64,000 nt of DNA from CAWUEX02 sp963921305 (GTDB lineage: Bacteria > Pseudomonadota > Alphaproteobacteria > Rhodospirillales > Rhodospirillaceae), in the NCBI GenBank assembly GCA_963921305.4, contig CAWUEX030000002.1, positions 3,614,197 through 3,678,196 of the forward strand, read 5' to 3'. Below, one piece after another: positions 49,819 through 58,425 of this stretch. The notes below the pieces were generated by a model that was given only the letters and a program-made list of their open reading frames with translations, was not told the DNA's origin and made no database searches. Position 1 is the first letter of the stretch. The number at the start of each line of letters is the position of its first letter. A program made the translations under genes and the position numbers.

Positions 49819-52245
49819 TTAGAATGCGGCGGTCAAACGCACGCCCCATTCAAAGGCTTGGTAAGGACCGGTGAAGATCTTCCGGCCACCTAAGCCGAAC
49901 GTCGTACCCGAAGTTGTCGGCAGATTCTTGCTGTTGAAGATGTTGGTACCGAAGACTTCGATCATCGAACCGTTGAGCAGATCCATACCCACGCGGACGT
50001 TGGTCTGCTTGCGGGCGCCGTTGCGGTTCAGGTTCGAATAATCCGTCCAGTGGCTGCCGATGTAGATGTAATCGGCGCGGATAAACCACTCGCGATCGTT
50101 CCATTCACCGGTGAAGACCGGGCTCAAGGAGCCAGACCACTCCGGATGGTTCCGGACGCCATTGCCGTCAGATTCAACAGCCAGGGTACCTGAGCCCAGA
50201 ACTGAGAATTCGTTGGAACCACGGTTTGAGTAGTCGGTCATGACACCGTTCGAGTAGGCGACCTGACCCGTGAGCGAGAACCAATCTGTGATCTGCGCAT
50301 TCATGTCGAGGTCAAACCCGGTGTACTCGGAGTCACCCGGTGCACGGAACGAGGATGTTCCAGCACCATTCGGCAGGAAGATGACCGCCGGCACGACCTG
50401 GTTTTTCCACCGCGTGTGGAAGACGGCCAAGGTCATGTTGACCCGATCCCACTGCTGCTTCCAGCCGAACTCGTACTGAGTGGCCTTCTGCTCCGGCGTG
50501 AAGTCACCGATGGCTGCAACGTCGGCCGGTGAGATGAGGTCCGGTGCGTTGGCACTGATCGACGCTGCCTGCGTGGCGAGACCAAGCAGCTTGCTCTGTG
50601 ACCAACTGACGTAGGTCGATGCACCGTCGAACGGCGTGTAATTAAGAATCACACGCGGCAAGAACGCAGTGTACGAGTTCTCGGCGTCACAGGCTGAAGC
50701 ACCGCAGGGCGTGCCTTGAGAGAAATCAACACGGCCTTCTTCAATCGCGGTGAACCGTTCATCCGTATAACGGCCTTCGACAGACAGGGTGATGTCGTCC
50801 GTGATGTCGTAATCGAAGGACCCGAACACTGAGAAGGTTTTACTGACCTGACGATCCACCTGCTGCGGCGAACGGGCCGGGTCGGTGAACAGGTTGTAGT
50901 GCTGATTGTAGTCACTAACACCGGCGAGATAGCGGAGGCGCTGATCCTGTGGTGAGACCACCTTAGCTTCGTAATAGAACTCACGGATGGCGATTTCCGT
51001 TCCGACGATCAGGATCCGATCGCCCGGTGGAATGCTGGAGTTGCCAAAGAACTGGTCAACACGGGTCGTCGTACCCGTCTTGGCCCGCGAGGTCAGGAAC
51101 GAGACCGTGTGATCGGCAATGTCATAATCACCGTGAAGCTGGATGCGGTGAGTCTGGTGCCAACCACCCAAGCCACCATCCGGGGTCCGGATAATGCCAT
51201 ACTTTTCTGAGCGCGGGTTGATGGCGGTCAGAGAAGCCAGCGCCGCGTCTGTTCCGCTTGGTGCAAACAGATCAGCAGCGGTCGGGAACCGAGTTGACGG
51301 TGTGGTGAAGTTCTCAGCGGTCGGGAACTGGCCACAGAAAGAGCCAAAGGTCAGCTGGCTGAGGTCACGCTCAAACGGCGTAAGCTCGCCGGTGATCACG
51401 TTTTCGTAATTGCCGCGGTAGATAATGTCACACGCCCCAGCTGGGGTCGTGAACGGCACCGAGCCGCCCGTCGTGGTGTCGTCGGCCTTGGTGTAGTAGC
51501 CGGTTAGACGGAAGCTGAGGTCTTCGGTTGCTTCATAAGTAATCGTGCCGTTGACCGAGGTATCACGAAACTGAGCGAACGGCTCGCCGTCGCCAAATGC
51601 AAAGTCACCGCCTTCGCGTTCGTAACCACCCCAAAGGGAAATACCGACGCGATCACCGATCGGACCGCTGATACCCGCGTGAGCGGTGTATTCATCAGCA
51701 TCGGTCGGGGACCAGGAAACGGTTACTTGGCCTTCCCATTCATCTCCAGCGCGCTTCGGAATGTAGTTGATGGCGCCGGCAAAGGTATTACGCCCGAAGT
51801 ATGCTGTCTGCGGGCCTTTAATGACTTCGACACGCTCCAGACCGCCGAGGGGCACGAAGCTGCCGCCACCGCCGATGTAAGAGCCATCCCAGAACAATGC
51901 GCCGATCTGCGTCGACGGTGTGATGACCTGCTGGATCATCCCACGGACACGAATATTCGGCGTGTTCCGGCCACCAAAGTCATACTGACGGAAGTCAAGA
52001 CCCGGTGTGTAGTTGGAGAGATCCTGGGCGTTGTCGATGCCTGCCTGCTGCAACAGAGCTTCCGAGAAGGCCGACACGGACACAGGAATTTCATAGATGT
52101 TCTCGTCACGCTTACGGGCGGTAACGACGATTTCTTCGAGTGCTAAGCTTTGGGCGTTCGCGGGACCTTCCGGTGGCAAAGCGACGGAGGCCAGCAACGA
52201 CGCGACAAGCACATTGCGTTTGCTGATCAAGGTTTGTTCTCCCAA
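49819..52245 (-). CDS. TonB-dependent outer-membrane receptor, paralogue B
   Basis: An 808-residue receptor. The signal peptide ends NAQ-SLA; LALEEIVVTARKRDENIYEI and TPSTQIGALFWDGSYIGGGG repeat the plug of paralogue A, and the terminal strand is EWGVRLTAAF. It is 281 bp from paralogue A (start to stop) with its own terminator, so the two are separately transcribed. The barrel diverges more than the plug, suggesting different ligands. The IclR regulator gene diverges from it across a 440-bp interval. Confidence 0.92.
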   Translation of the reverse strand: MGEQTLISKRNVLVASLLASVALPPEGPANAQSLALEEIVVTARKRDENIYEIPVSVSAFSEALLQQAGIDNAQDLSNYTPGLDFRQYDFGGRNTPNIRVRGMIQQVITPSTQIGALFWDGSYIGGGGSFVPLGGLERVEVIKGPQTAYFGRNTFAGAINYIPKRAGDEWEGQVTVSWSPTDADEYTAHAGISGPIGDRVGISLWGGYEREGGDFAFGDGEPFAQFRDTSVNGTITYEATEDLSFRLTGYYTKADDTTTGGSVPFTTPAGACDIIYRGNYENVITGELTPFERDLSQLTFGSFCGQFPTAENFTTPSTRFPTAADLFAPSGTDAALASLTAINPRSEKYGIIRTPDGGLGGWHQTHRIQLHGDYDIADHTVSFLTSRAKTGTTTRVDQFFGNSSIPPGDRILIVGTEIAIREFYYEAKVVSPQDQRLRYLAGVSDYNQHYNLFTDPARSPQQVDRQVSKTFSVFGSFDYDITDDITLSVEGRYTDERFTAIEEGRVDFSQGTPCGASACDAENSYTAFLPRVILNYTPFDGASTYVSWSQSKLLGLATQAASISANAPDLISPADVAAIGDFTPEQKATQYEFGWKQQWDRVNMTLAVFHTRWKNQVVPAVIFLPNGAGTSSFRAPGDSEYTGFDLDMNAQITDWFSLTGQVAYSNGVMTDYSNRGSNEFSVLGSGTLAVESDGNGVRNHPEWSGSLSPVFTGEWNDREWFIRADYIYIGSHWTDYSNLNRNGARKQTNVRVGMDLLNGSMIEVFGTNIFNSKNLPTTSGTTFGLGGRKIFTGPYQAFEWGVRLTAAF

Positions 52246-52685
52246 ACGGTACGAAGTTCAGTCGAGATCATGATTGCCACGCCTCGAACGACATCGGAAT
52301 TCAGTTGAGCGCGGCCTCCAACCCCTAGGAGAGCCATCTCATATAGGAAAGAGCACAGTATGACCTTTAAGATCAATTTCTCAGTATGCTCTTCGGCCTG
52401 ATTTGCCCTGTGCGATGCAGATATGCACCACTTGTTACGTATCGCGCTCATCAAATGGGCATCACTGTACTGCCTTGTACTGATTACATATTTGACCAGG
52501 GCGCGCGGATCGCGCCTCCATAGCGGATGGTCGGCAGATCAATACAATTAAAGGTAAGGGGCTGCGATCCAATCCTGCTCATTTAGTGAGCAGAAAGTGA
52601 CGGCTTGAGGTCTTAGATAAGAAGTTAGAATAGAAAATTATTCTAGCGATTGAGCCCGATTTTCCGTGACCACACCTGCCTCGTC
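52246..52685. other. 440-bp divergent control region of TonB receptor B and the IclR gene
   Basis: There is no coding sequence. The stretch is AT-rich compared with its surroundings and carries the shared motif at 52414-52434. No terminator or RNA gene is seen. Confidence 0.7.
52414..52434. promoter_or_regulatory. Shared 21-bp motif upstream of TonB receptor B
   Basis: GATGCAGATATGCACC followed by ACTTG, differing in 3 of 21 positions from 49664-49684. It contains TGCA-GATA-TGCA, itself a dyad, and lies 169 bp before receptor B and about 250 bp before the IclR gene start. Confidence 0.5.
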
Positions 52686-53456
52686 ATGACATCCGCCAAG
52701 TCCATCCGTTCCCTTGAGCGCGGCCTGACCCTTATGCGCACTATCAGTGCGCTTGGACCGCTGAGCATTTCCCAGGCGGCGGAGGCGACCGGTCTGCCTC
52801 GCCAGACTGTCTCGCGCATGCTGTTTTTCTTGGAGGAACTCGGATATGTCAGCCGCCGGGCGTCGGACAAGCGCTTTGCCCTGTCTGAGCGGGCGCTGGC
52901 GTTGACCTCGGGCGCCGTCCGGGACAGCTGGGTGGGCCGCATCGCTATTCCGGAAATGGAACGGCTGTGCCGGGACATTTTGTGGCCCGTCGTGCTGGCC
53001 CAGCCACGCCTGCCTCATATGGAAATCCTGTGGGATACGGACGATATGAGTCCGCTGGTTATGCGCCCCGCCCCGATCGGCCTTAAGATTCCCATGCTGT
53101 CCTCGATGACAGGGCGTACCTATCTGGCGTTTTGTTCGCCAGATCAAAGGGAAAGCATGATCTCAGCGGTGCTCGGCGAGATACCCGATGCCCTTGATGG
53201 GATCGACCTCAGCCGTGATCTGTTGAGCAAGCAATTGGATGAAATTAGGGAGCGCGGCTACGTCTGCGGCCGCATGCCCCACAAAGCGCACTCAAGCCTG
53301 GCGGTACCTTTGTTCGACCGCGGCAATGTCACGGCGGTCTTGGATATCCGCTTCCCGATCCGGGCGCTAAGCCCGAACGAGGCCGCGGCCCGCTTTAGCA
53401 AGCCTCTGAGAGATTGTGCCGACAACATCAGCTCTGCGCTGAACACTCGAAGTTAA
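52686..53456 (+). CDS. IclR-family transcriptional regulator
   Basis: A 256-residue regulator started at MTSAKSIRSLERGLTLMRTI; an in-frame start 36 bp upstream adds 12 residues. The winged helix-turn-helix (PLSISQAAEATGLPRQTVSR then MLFFLEELGYVSRR) is followed by the IclR effector domain ending with KPLRDCADNISSALN. IclR proteins control aromatic or acid catabolism and often act on divergent genes. Its divergent neighbour is TonB receptor B, so the two receptors and the flavoenzyme are the likely targets. The effector is unknown. Confidence 0.9.
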   Translation: MTSAKSIRSLERGLTLMRTISALGPLSISQAAEATGLPRQTVSRMLFFLEELGYVSRRASDKRFALSERALALTSGAVRDSWVGRIAIPEMERLCRDILWPVVLAQPRLPHMEILWDTDDMSPLVMRPAPIGLKIPMLSSMTGRTYLAFCSPDQRESMISAVLGEIPDALDGIDLSRDLLSKQLDEIRERGYVCGRMPHKAHSSLAVPLFDRGNVTAVLDIRFPIRALSPNEAAARFSKPLRDCADNISSALNTRS

Positions 53457-53484
53457 GCCCCGGAAGCGCGGCCAGGCGACGCAT

Positions 53485-54144
53485 TTACATGCGTTCGGAC
53501 CGGCTGACGATGCGTTCAATTTCCTGACGGACAATCCGTTCGACCATATACGGCAGGTTGTGATCAAGCCATTGCTTGAGCACCGGTGTGCAAATCTCCC
53601 GCACGAGCTGCTCGATCGTTATGCCCTGATTTCCGAGGGTTAGAGCTCGTTCTTGCGCTACGGCTTGAGCTAATTGCGCAATGTGAGCGCCCGACGCCTG
53701 CTCAACCTGATCAGCGACTAACCCGTTCTGGCCGAACGACTGCATCGGTGGTTGCTGCTGCGGTTGTTGAGGCGGTGGTGGCGGCGGAGGCGGCGCTTCG
53801 GGCTCTGCCGCAAAATCGTCGTCTGCAGCCAAATCGTCCGTCAGCGCAATTTCTTCCTCTGCGGCTGGCGCGACGTCTTCGTCCTCTTCATCTGCCAGTA
53901 AAGCAGCGAGATCTGGGCCATCGTCCTCATCATCCTCGACGACGGGATCCGGGTCCGGTTCGGGCTCAGGCTCGGGTTCCGGGTCAGCCGCCGGCTCAGG
54001 CTCAGACGCCGCCTCAGGTTCAGGCGCGGCCTCTGCGGCTGCGGCTTCGCCGCCCTCGCCCTCTTCTTCATCCTCCGACAGAATCTTCCGAATGGAGGCA
54101 AGAATGTCCTCCATTGAAGGTTCTTGTTGACCTTCGTCACTCAT
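53485..54144 (-). CDS. popZ: Polar organising protein PopZ (DUF2497)
   Basis: A 219-residue protein that forms the polar scaffold anchoring ParB and the chromosome origin in alphaproteobacterial cells. The N-terminus has the conserved helix SMEDILASIRKILSEDE; the middle (about residues 25-130) is a low-complexity Glu/Pro/Asp/Ala stretch with a poly-Pro/Gln run; the C-terminus holds the DUF2497 oligomerisation region (VREICTPVLKQWLDHNLPYM then VERIVRQEIERIV). The order pcm-tolC-popZ is conserved, but valS, usually next, is displaced to 41 kb. Confidence 0.9.
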   Translation of the reverse strand: MSDEGQQEPSMEDILASIRKILSEDEEEGEGGEAAAAEAAPEPEAASEPEPAADPEPEPEPEPDPDPVVEDDEDDGPDLAALLADEEDEDVAPAAEEEIALTDDLAADDDFAAEPEAPPPPPPPPQQPQQQPPMQSFGQNGLVADQVEQASGAHIAQLAQAVAQERALTLGNQGITIEQLVREICTPVLKQWLDHNLPYMVERIVRQEIERIVSRSERM

Positions 54145-54250
54145 AGCGATTGGTCCATTTTCCCCACGTTAGTTGGGAAGACGGTACTCCAAATGGTTAA
54201 AGAATTCTATAACGCGTGCAAAATCCGTGGGTTAGCGGATTTCTGCGGTT

Positions 54251-55660
54251 TTACCGGCGGGCTGCGTCCTGGTCGGCCTCAAATGAAGAGCCGAAAAACT
54301 TGCCATCGACGTCTTCATAATGATCGAGCGCGTCGTAAAGCGAAACGTTGAGGTTCAGGCTTTCCGCCGTAAGCTGACCTATGGATGACAAGACTTGAAG
54401 CGTGGCAACCAACTGATCACGCTGCGCCGTCACTAGCCCCACCCGCGCATCAAGCAGTTCCTGCTCGGCATCGAGTACGTCAAGCACCGTCCGGGCGCCG
54501 ACCTCCGCTTCGCGCTGAACCCCTTCGAGGGCAATCTCAGACGCCACAATCTGGGTTTCAATGGAAGCTATGCTGGCCTTCGCCGCCTGATAATTCTCCC
54601 ATGCTGACGTGGCTGACTCACGCGCATCAAGGCGCGCTTGATCCGCTTCAAGCTGACGCTGGCCGGCTGTGTGCTTGGCCTGGCGGAGACGGGCGTAAAC
54701 TGCCCCACCCTGATAAAGCGGCACGGTCAGCGCCAGACGCGCCTGTGCTGTCTCGGAGGTCGACTGATCAGCAACCGTGTCCCAGGCTTTAGATAGCTGA
54801 CCATCTAAACTCAGAGAGGGCAGCAGATCACCACGAACGAGACGGATATTTTCCTGCGCGGCTTCTGCCGTGTACTCCGCCGCGACCAGGGCTGGATTGT
54901 TCTCAGCCGCGGCTGAAATAGCCGCGTCAACGTCTGCGGGCAAACTCCCCAGGGCCTGGGGCGTGGTCAGGTTTTCAGGTGGCTTGCCAATGGCGGCGAC
55001 ATAGGCCGCGCGCGAGCGCTGCAGGTTGCCCTCCGCCTGGATGCGGGCCGATACCGAGGCCGAAAGACGGGCTTCCGCCTGAGCGACATCCGTGCGGGTG
55101 ATCTCACCGACGCGGAAGCGGTCCTGCGTGGCCTCCAACTGCCGGGTCAACACTTGAACATTGTTTTTGCGGAGTTCCACCACCGCCGTGTCCCGCAACA
55201 CATCGAGGTAGGCCGTTGCCGCATCGAGCATGACCTGCTGCTCGGATGAAATCAGGCGTGCCCGTTGGGCCTCGACGTTGGCCTTGGCCTGGGCGGTGCC
55301 AGCTTGGGTGCGAAAACCCTGGAACAAAGGCTGGGACACGCTGAGGGACGCCGACTGAGACGTCCTCAAAGTGGTGCCACCGGCAAACAGCGCACCGCCG
55401 CCAATGGCGCTCTGAATGTCCGTTTCGTTGCGGCGGCGCGATACATCGCCACTGATGGACACACGCGGACGCCAGCCTGACAGGGCCAGCGGAACAGTTT
55501 CATCGACGGCTCGTAATTGAGCCCGCGCAGCTTGAAGGCTGGGATTGTTGGCATAGGCCAGCGCCAGCGCTTCACTTAGCGTTTCAGCAGACGCAGGAGC
55601 TGTGCCCGCCATGGCGATGGCGAGGGCTGTGGTGGCCAGGAGCCTTTTGTATCCGTTCAT
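54251..55660 (-). CDS. tolC: TolC-family outer-membrane channel
   Basis: A 469-residue outer-membrane efflux protein. The start MNGYKRLLATTALAIAMAGT gives a signal peptide ending ASA-ETL. The two tandem OEP halves are visible as ALALAYANNPSLQAARAQLR and AENNPALVAAEYTAEAAQEN, with coiled-coil segments (EAEVGARTVLDVLDAEQELL) typical of TolC used for efflux or type I secretion. It lies between popZ and the pcm-like gene on the same strand. A second TolC-type gene is at 57065. Confidence 0.93.
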   Translation of the reverse strand: MNGYKRLLATTALAIAMAGTAPASAETLSEALALAYANNPSLQAARAQLRAVDETVPLALSGWRPRVSISGDVSRRRNETDIQSAIGGGALFAGGTTLRTSQSASLSVSQPLFQGFRTQAGTAQAKANVEAQRARLISSEQQVMLDAATAYLDVLRDTAVVELRKNNVQVLTRQLEATQDRFRVGEITRTDVAQAEARLSASVSARIQAEGNLQRSRAAYVAAIGKPPENLTTPQALGSLPADVDAAISAAAENNPALVAAEYTAEAAQENIRLVRGDLLPSLSLDGQLSKAWDTVADQSTSETAQARLALTVPLYQGGAVYARLRQAKHTAGQRQLEADQARLDARESATSAWENYQAAKASIASIETQIVASEIALEGVQREAEVGARTVLDVLDAEQELLDARVGLVTAQRDQLVATLQVLSSIGQLTAESLNLNVSLYDALDHYEDVDGKFFGSSFEADQDAARR

Positions 55661-55848
55661 CTTCGACGTCCTCAGTACCAATCCCGAAAGGCGCAAATGT
55701 GCCGATTACCTAGCCGAAGCGTGCGGGGAATGCCACCGCAAAACGTGCAACAGTTGGTAACTTCCTGGACGGGGCGATCTGGTGAGGGGTGCCACCGCTG
55801 CAACCGAGGGAACCGCAACGAGGCTGGTGTAGACGCTGGGCCGCCCGG

Positions 55849-56505
55849 CTAAAACACAAAGGCGGGACCGGCTGCGAATTCTGGCAGCATCGGGATATGG
55901 GCGTCAAAATCGGTGCGCCGGCCGACGGCCTCACCAGTCCTTTGGATCAGGGTCGCCCGCCCCACACCTGACGCGGTTTCAACTGCGACAAGCCGGCCAT
56001 CGTCAGCAAGTTGGGCCACGATGGCCTCGGGAATACTTGAAACCGCTCCGTCAAAAATGATGACGTCAAAGAGCGCCTGATCGGGACATCCCTTCTCAAT
56101 CTCGCCGCCCACGACGGCGACTGTGTCCGCGCCCAGTTCCGTGAGCACTTTTGCCGCTGCATCACGCAATGCCGCGTCGGCCTCAATAGCAACAACTGAG
56201 CCGGCCATGTGCGCCATCACCGCCGCCAAATATCCAGCGCCGCAGGGTACGACCAATGCATGATCCGTAGCCTGAACGTCAGCCATTTGCAGAAGCTTGG
56301 CCGCGACCATGGGTTCCATGAGCCAACGGCCTTCCGAGACCTTGACGTCTTCATCAATGTAGGCGAGCGACTGCCGGGCAGCAGGCAAAAACGCCTCGCG
56401 CGGCACGCGGCCGATGGCGTCCACCACAAGCGGATCGGTGACCTCGTTGGTCTTGATCTGGCTGGCAACCATGTTGCGCCGGGCGACTTCAAAATCCATC
56501 GTCAT
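55849..56505 (-). CDS. Degenerate protein-L-isoaspartate methyltransferase-like protein
   Basis: A 218-residue relative of Pcm in the usual position upstream of tolC in Alphaproteobacteria. The N-terminal region (ARRNMVASQIKTNEVTDPLV then VDAIGRVPREAFLPAA) matches the family, but the signature QTISQP reads GRWLMEP and the SAM motif EIGTGSG is VPCGAGY, so catalytic capacity for isoaspartate is doubtful. It may methylate something else or be a structural relic. The intact copy is at 1978. Confidence 0.8.
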   Translation of the reverse strand: MTMDFEVARRNMVASQIKTNEVTDPLVVDAIGRVPREAFLPAARQSLAYIDEDVKVSEGRWLMEPMVAAKLLQMADVQATDHALVVPCGAGYLAAVMAHMAGSVVAIEADAALRDAAAKVLTELGADTVAVVGGEIEKGCPDQALFDVIIFDGAVSSIPEAIVAQLADDGRLVAVETASGVGRATLIQRTGEAVGRRTDFDAHIPMLPEFAAGPAFVF

Positions 56506-56755
56506 GCCTAAAGGTCCGCCTGTTTACGCGTGGCCGGTGGAGTGGTCTCAAACGTGCCCACCCCTCTCTCAGCCGCTTATAACGAAGGGGCAGGCCGCAT
56601 TCAATCTTGGACCCACTCAGCGAGGCCCTAGGGCAGGCTTTGAGCCAAGGCTGGCCGCAGTTCTGGCGCTTGACCGGGGGTAGATGGGCTTCTATAAAAC
56701 GCCGCTTCGCGGTTGACCGAGCCGCGATGGGGCTGACCAGAAATGGCAGGTCTCG

Positions 56756-56829
56756 GGCCGAGTGGCAGAGTGGTGATGCAGCGGACTGCAAATCCGTGTA
56801 CGTCGGTTCGATTCCGGCCTCGGCCTCCA
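56756..56829 (+). tRNA. tRNA-Cys (GCA)
   Basis: A complete cloverleaf. The acceptor GGCCGAG pairs with CTCGGCC, the anticodon loop holds GCA (GGACT-GCA-AATCC), the T arm is GGTTCGATTCC, and the CCA end is encoded. Confidence 0.93.
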
Positions 56830-56838
56830 AGCAGTTGT

Positions 56839-56913
<75 letters not shown>

Positions 56914-57064
56914 TCTTTCAAGATCGGCTCACTTTCCTACATCCCCTCCTGGCTCGCGCGTGGCCACGGCGCTGACCCGCTAAAACGTCGGATCAGAATC
57001 AGCCTGTGATTAATTGACCGGTCTCAACCGGCTGAGATATAAGGAAAATTGAAGTTTATGGCCG

Positions 57065-58420
57065 GTGCCGGTCCGGCCATTGGGGGAATGGCTCGCTTTG
57101 GCGCAGTGCATCAAAAGATTGAATGTTGTCCTTAGCGCTGCAATTGCGGCGATTACTGCCGCTTGGACCTCGCACGCAGCGGCTGCACCGCTCAGCGAAG
57201 AATTGGTCGGGCTCGTTCAAAGCCATCCACAAATCCAATCCAACACATTTCAAGTCCGCTCAGCGCGCCAAGATTTGAGGGCATCAGTATCCCCTTATCT
57301 GCCGTCGCTTGACCTGACCGCCGATGCCGGAGAAGAACGGGTCAGCACTCCCGCGATCCGCTCGACCCAGAACGGACCGCTGGAAAGCGGCACCGAGACC
57401 TGGGGACTGTCACTCACCCAAAACATATACGACGGTGGGCGTCGGGCGTCCGGCCGGTCCTCGGCAGAGCTTCAGCTTGAAGTCGCGGACATCACCCTGA
57501 CCAGCGTCCGGCAGACCGTGATGTTCGAGGGGATCAATTCCTACCTGGACGTGTTGCGCCAATCCCAACTGTTGGACCTGTCCAGCCAAAACGAAGACAA
57601 CATCCGGCGGCAACTGAACCTGGAAGATGAACGGGTGCGGCGGGGGTCCGGGATTGCGGTCGACGTGCTGCAGGCGAAGTCTCGCCTGCAGATTGCCCTG
57701 GAGCGCAAGGTGTTCGTGCAGGGCGCGCTGCAGGACGCCTACAGCCGCTACCTACAGGTGTTCAGTCATCCGGCGGAACCGCAAACGATGCGTATGCCGA
57801 CGCCGCCAAATGCGTTACTGCCGCAAAACCTGGACGATGCCATCGCCATCGCGCTGGCGGAGAACCCGGCAGTATTGACGGGTCAGCGGCAGATCGACAT
57901 TGCCGAGGAGACGCGTGAGGGGATTACCTCGGAGTTCTATCCGACCATCGATCTCGTTGCCGAAGGTAATTACGAGGACGACTTCAATGGTGTGCCTGGT
58001 ATCCGCCGAGACTACTCCCTCAAGCTGCGAGCCAACTGGAACCTGTTTAATGGGTTGAGCACGCGCTCCCGCTCGAAGGGCGCGGCCTACCTGTATCAGG
58101 CCCGACAGAACGACTATGTGCAGACAAAACGCAAAGTCGAGGAACAAACCCGCCTCGCCTGGCAGGCACTTGAGACAGCACGCGAGCGGGTGGAACTTCT
58201 CGACAACGCTGTGAACATCGCTTCGGAGGTGTTCGAAAGCCGGGAACGGTTGCGCGAGAGCGGACGCGAAACGGCGCTGAACGTGTTGGATGCGGAGAAC
58301 GAAGTTTTCAACGCCCGCATCAATTATACATCGGCCCTGTTCGACGCCCGGGTGGCCGCCTACCAGTTACTGCTGGCGATGGGCCGCTTGGAACAAGTTC
58401 TTCCGGCCAACCTGCGCTAA
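57065..58420 (+). CDS. TolC-family outer-membrane channel of a type I secretion system
   Basis: A 451-residue OEP-family protein. The N-terminus is uncertain: GTG at 57065 is used here, while TTG at 57119 would place the signal peptide (VVLSAAIAAITAAWTSHAAA) right at the start. The halves are seen in VQSHPQIQSNTFQVRSARQD and ALAENPAVLTGQRQIDIAEE, and RESGRETALNVLDAENEVFN is the second coiled coil. The size is that of type I secretion TolC partners. With the ABC and HlyD genes further down it would form one exporter, although a cyclase gene on the other strand lies between. Confidence 0.88.
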   Translation: MPVRPLGEWLALAQCIKRLNVVLSAAIAAITAAWTSHAAAAPLSEELVGLVQSHPQIQSNTFQVRSARQDLRASVSPYLPSLDLTADAGEERVSTPAIRSTQNGPLESGTETWGLSLTQNIYDGGRRASGRSSAELQLEVADITLTSVRQTVMFEGINSYLDVLRQSQLLDLSSQNEDNIRRQLNLEDERVRRGSGIAVDVLQAKSRLQIALERKVFVQGALQDAYSRYLQVFSHPAEPQTMRMPTPPNALLPQNLDDAIAIALAENPAVLTGQRQIDIAEETREGITSEFYPTIDLVAEGNYEDDFNGVPGIRRDYSLKLRANWNLFNGLSTRSRSKGAAYLYQARQNDYVQTKRKVEEQTRLAWQALETARERVELLDNAVNIASEVFESRERLRESGRETALNVLDAENEVFNARINYTSALFDARVAAYQLLLAMGRLEQVLPANLR

Positions 58421-58425
58421 TTTCT

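Noticed and set aside
53920..54050. Tandem repeat or satellite
   Set aside because: The repetitive bases encode the Glu/Pro-rich middle region of PopZ, a known feature of that protein.
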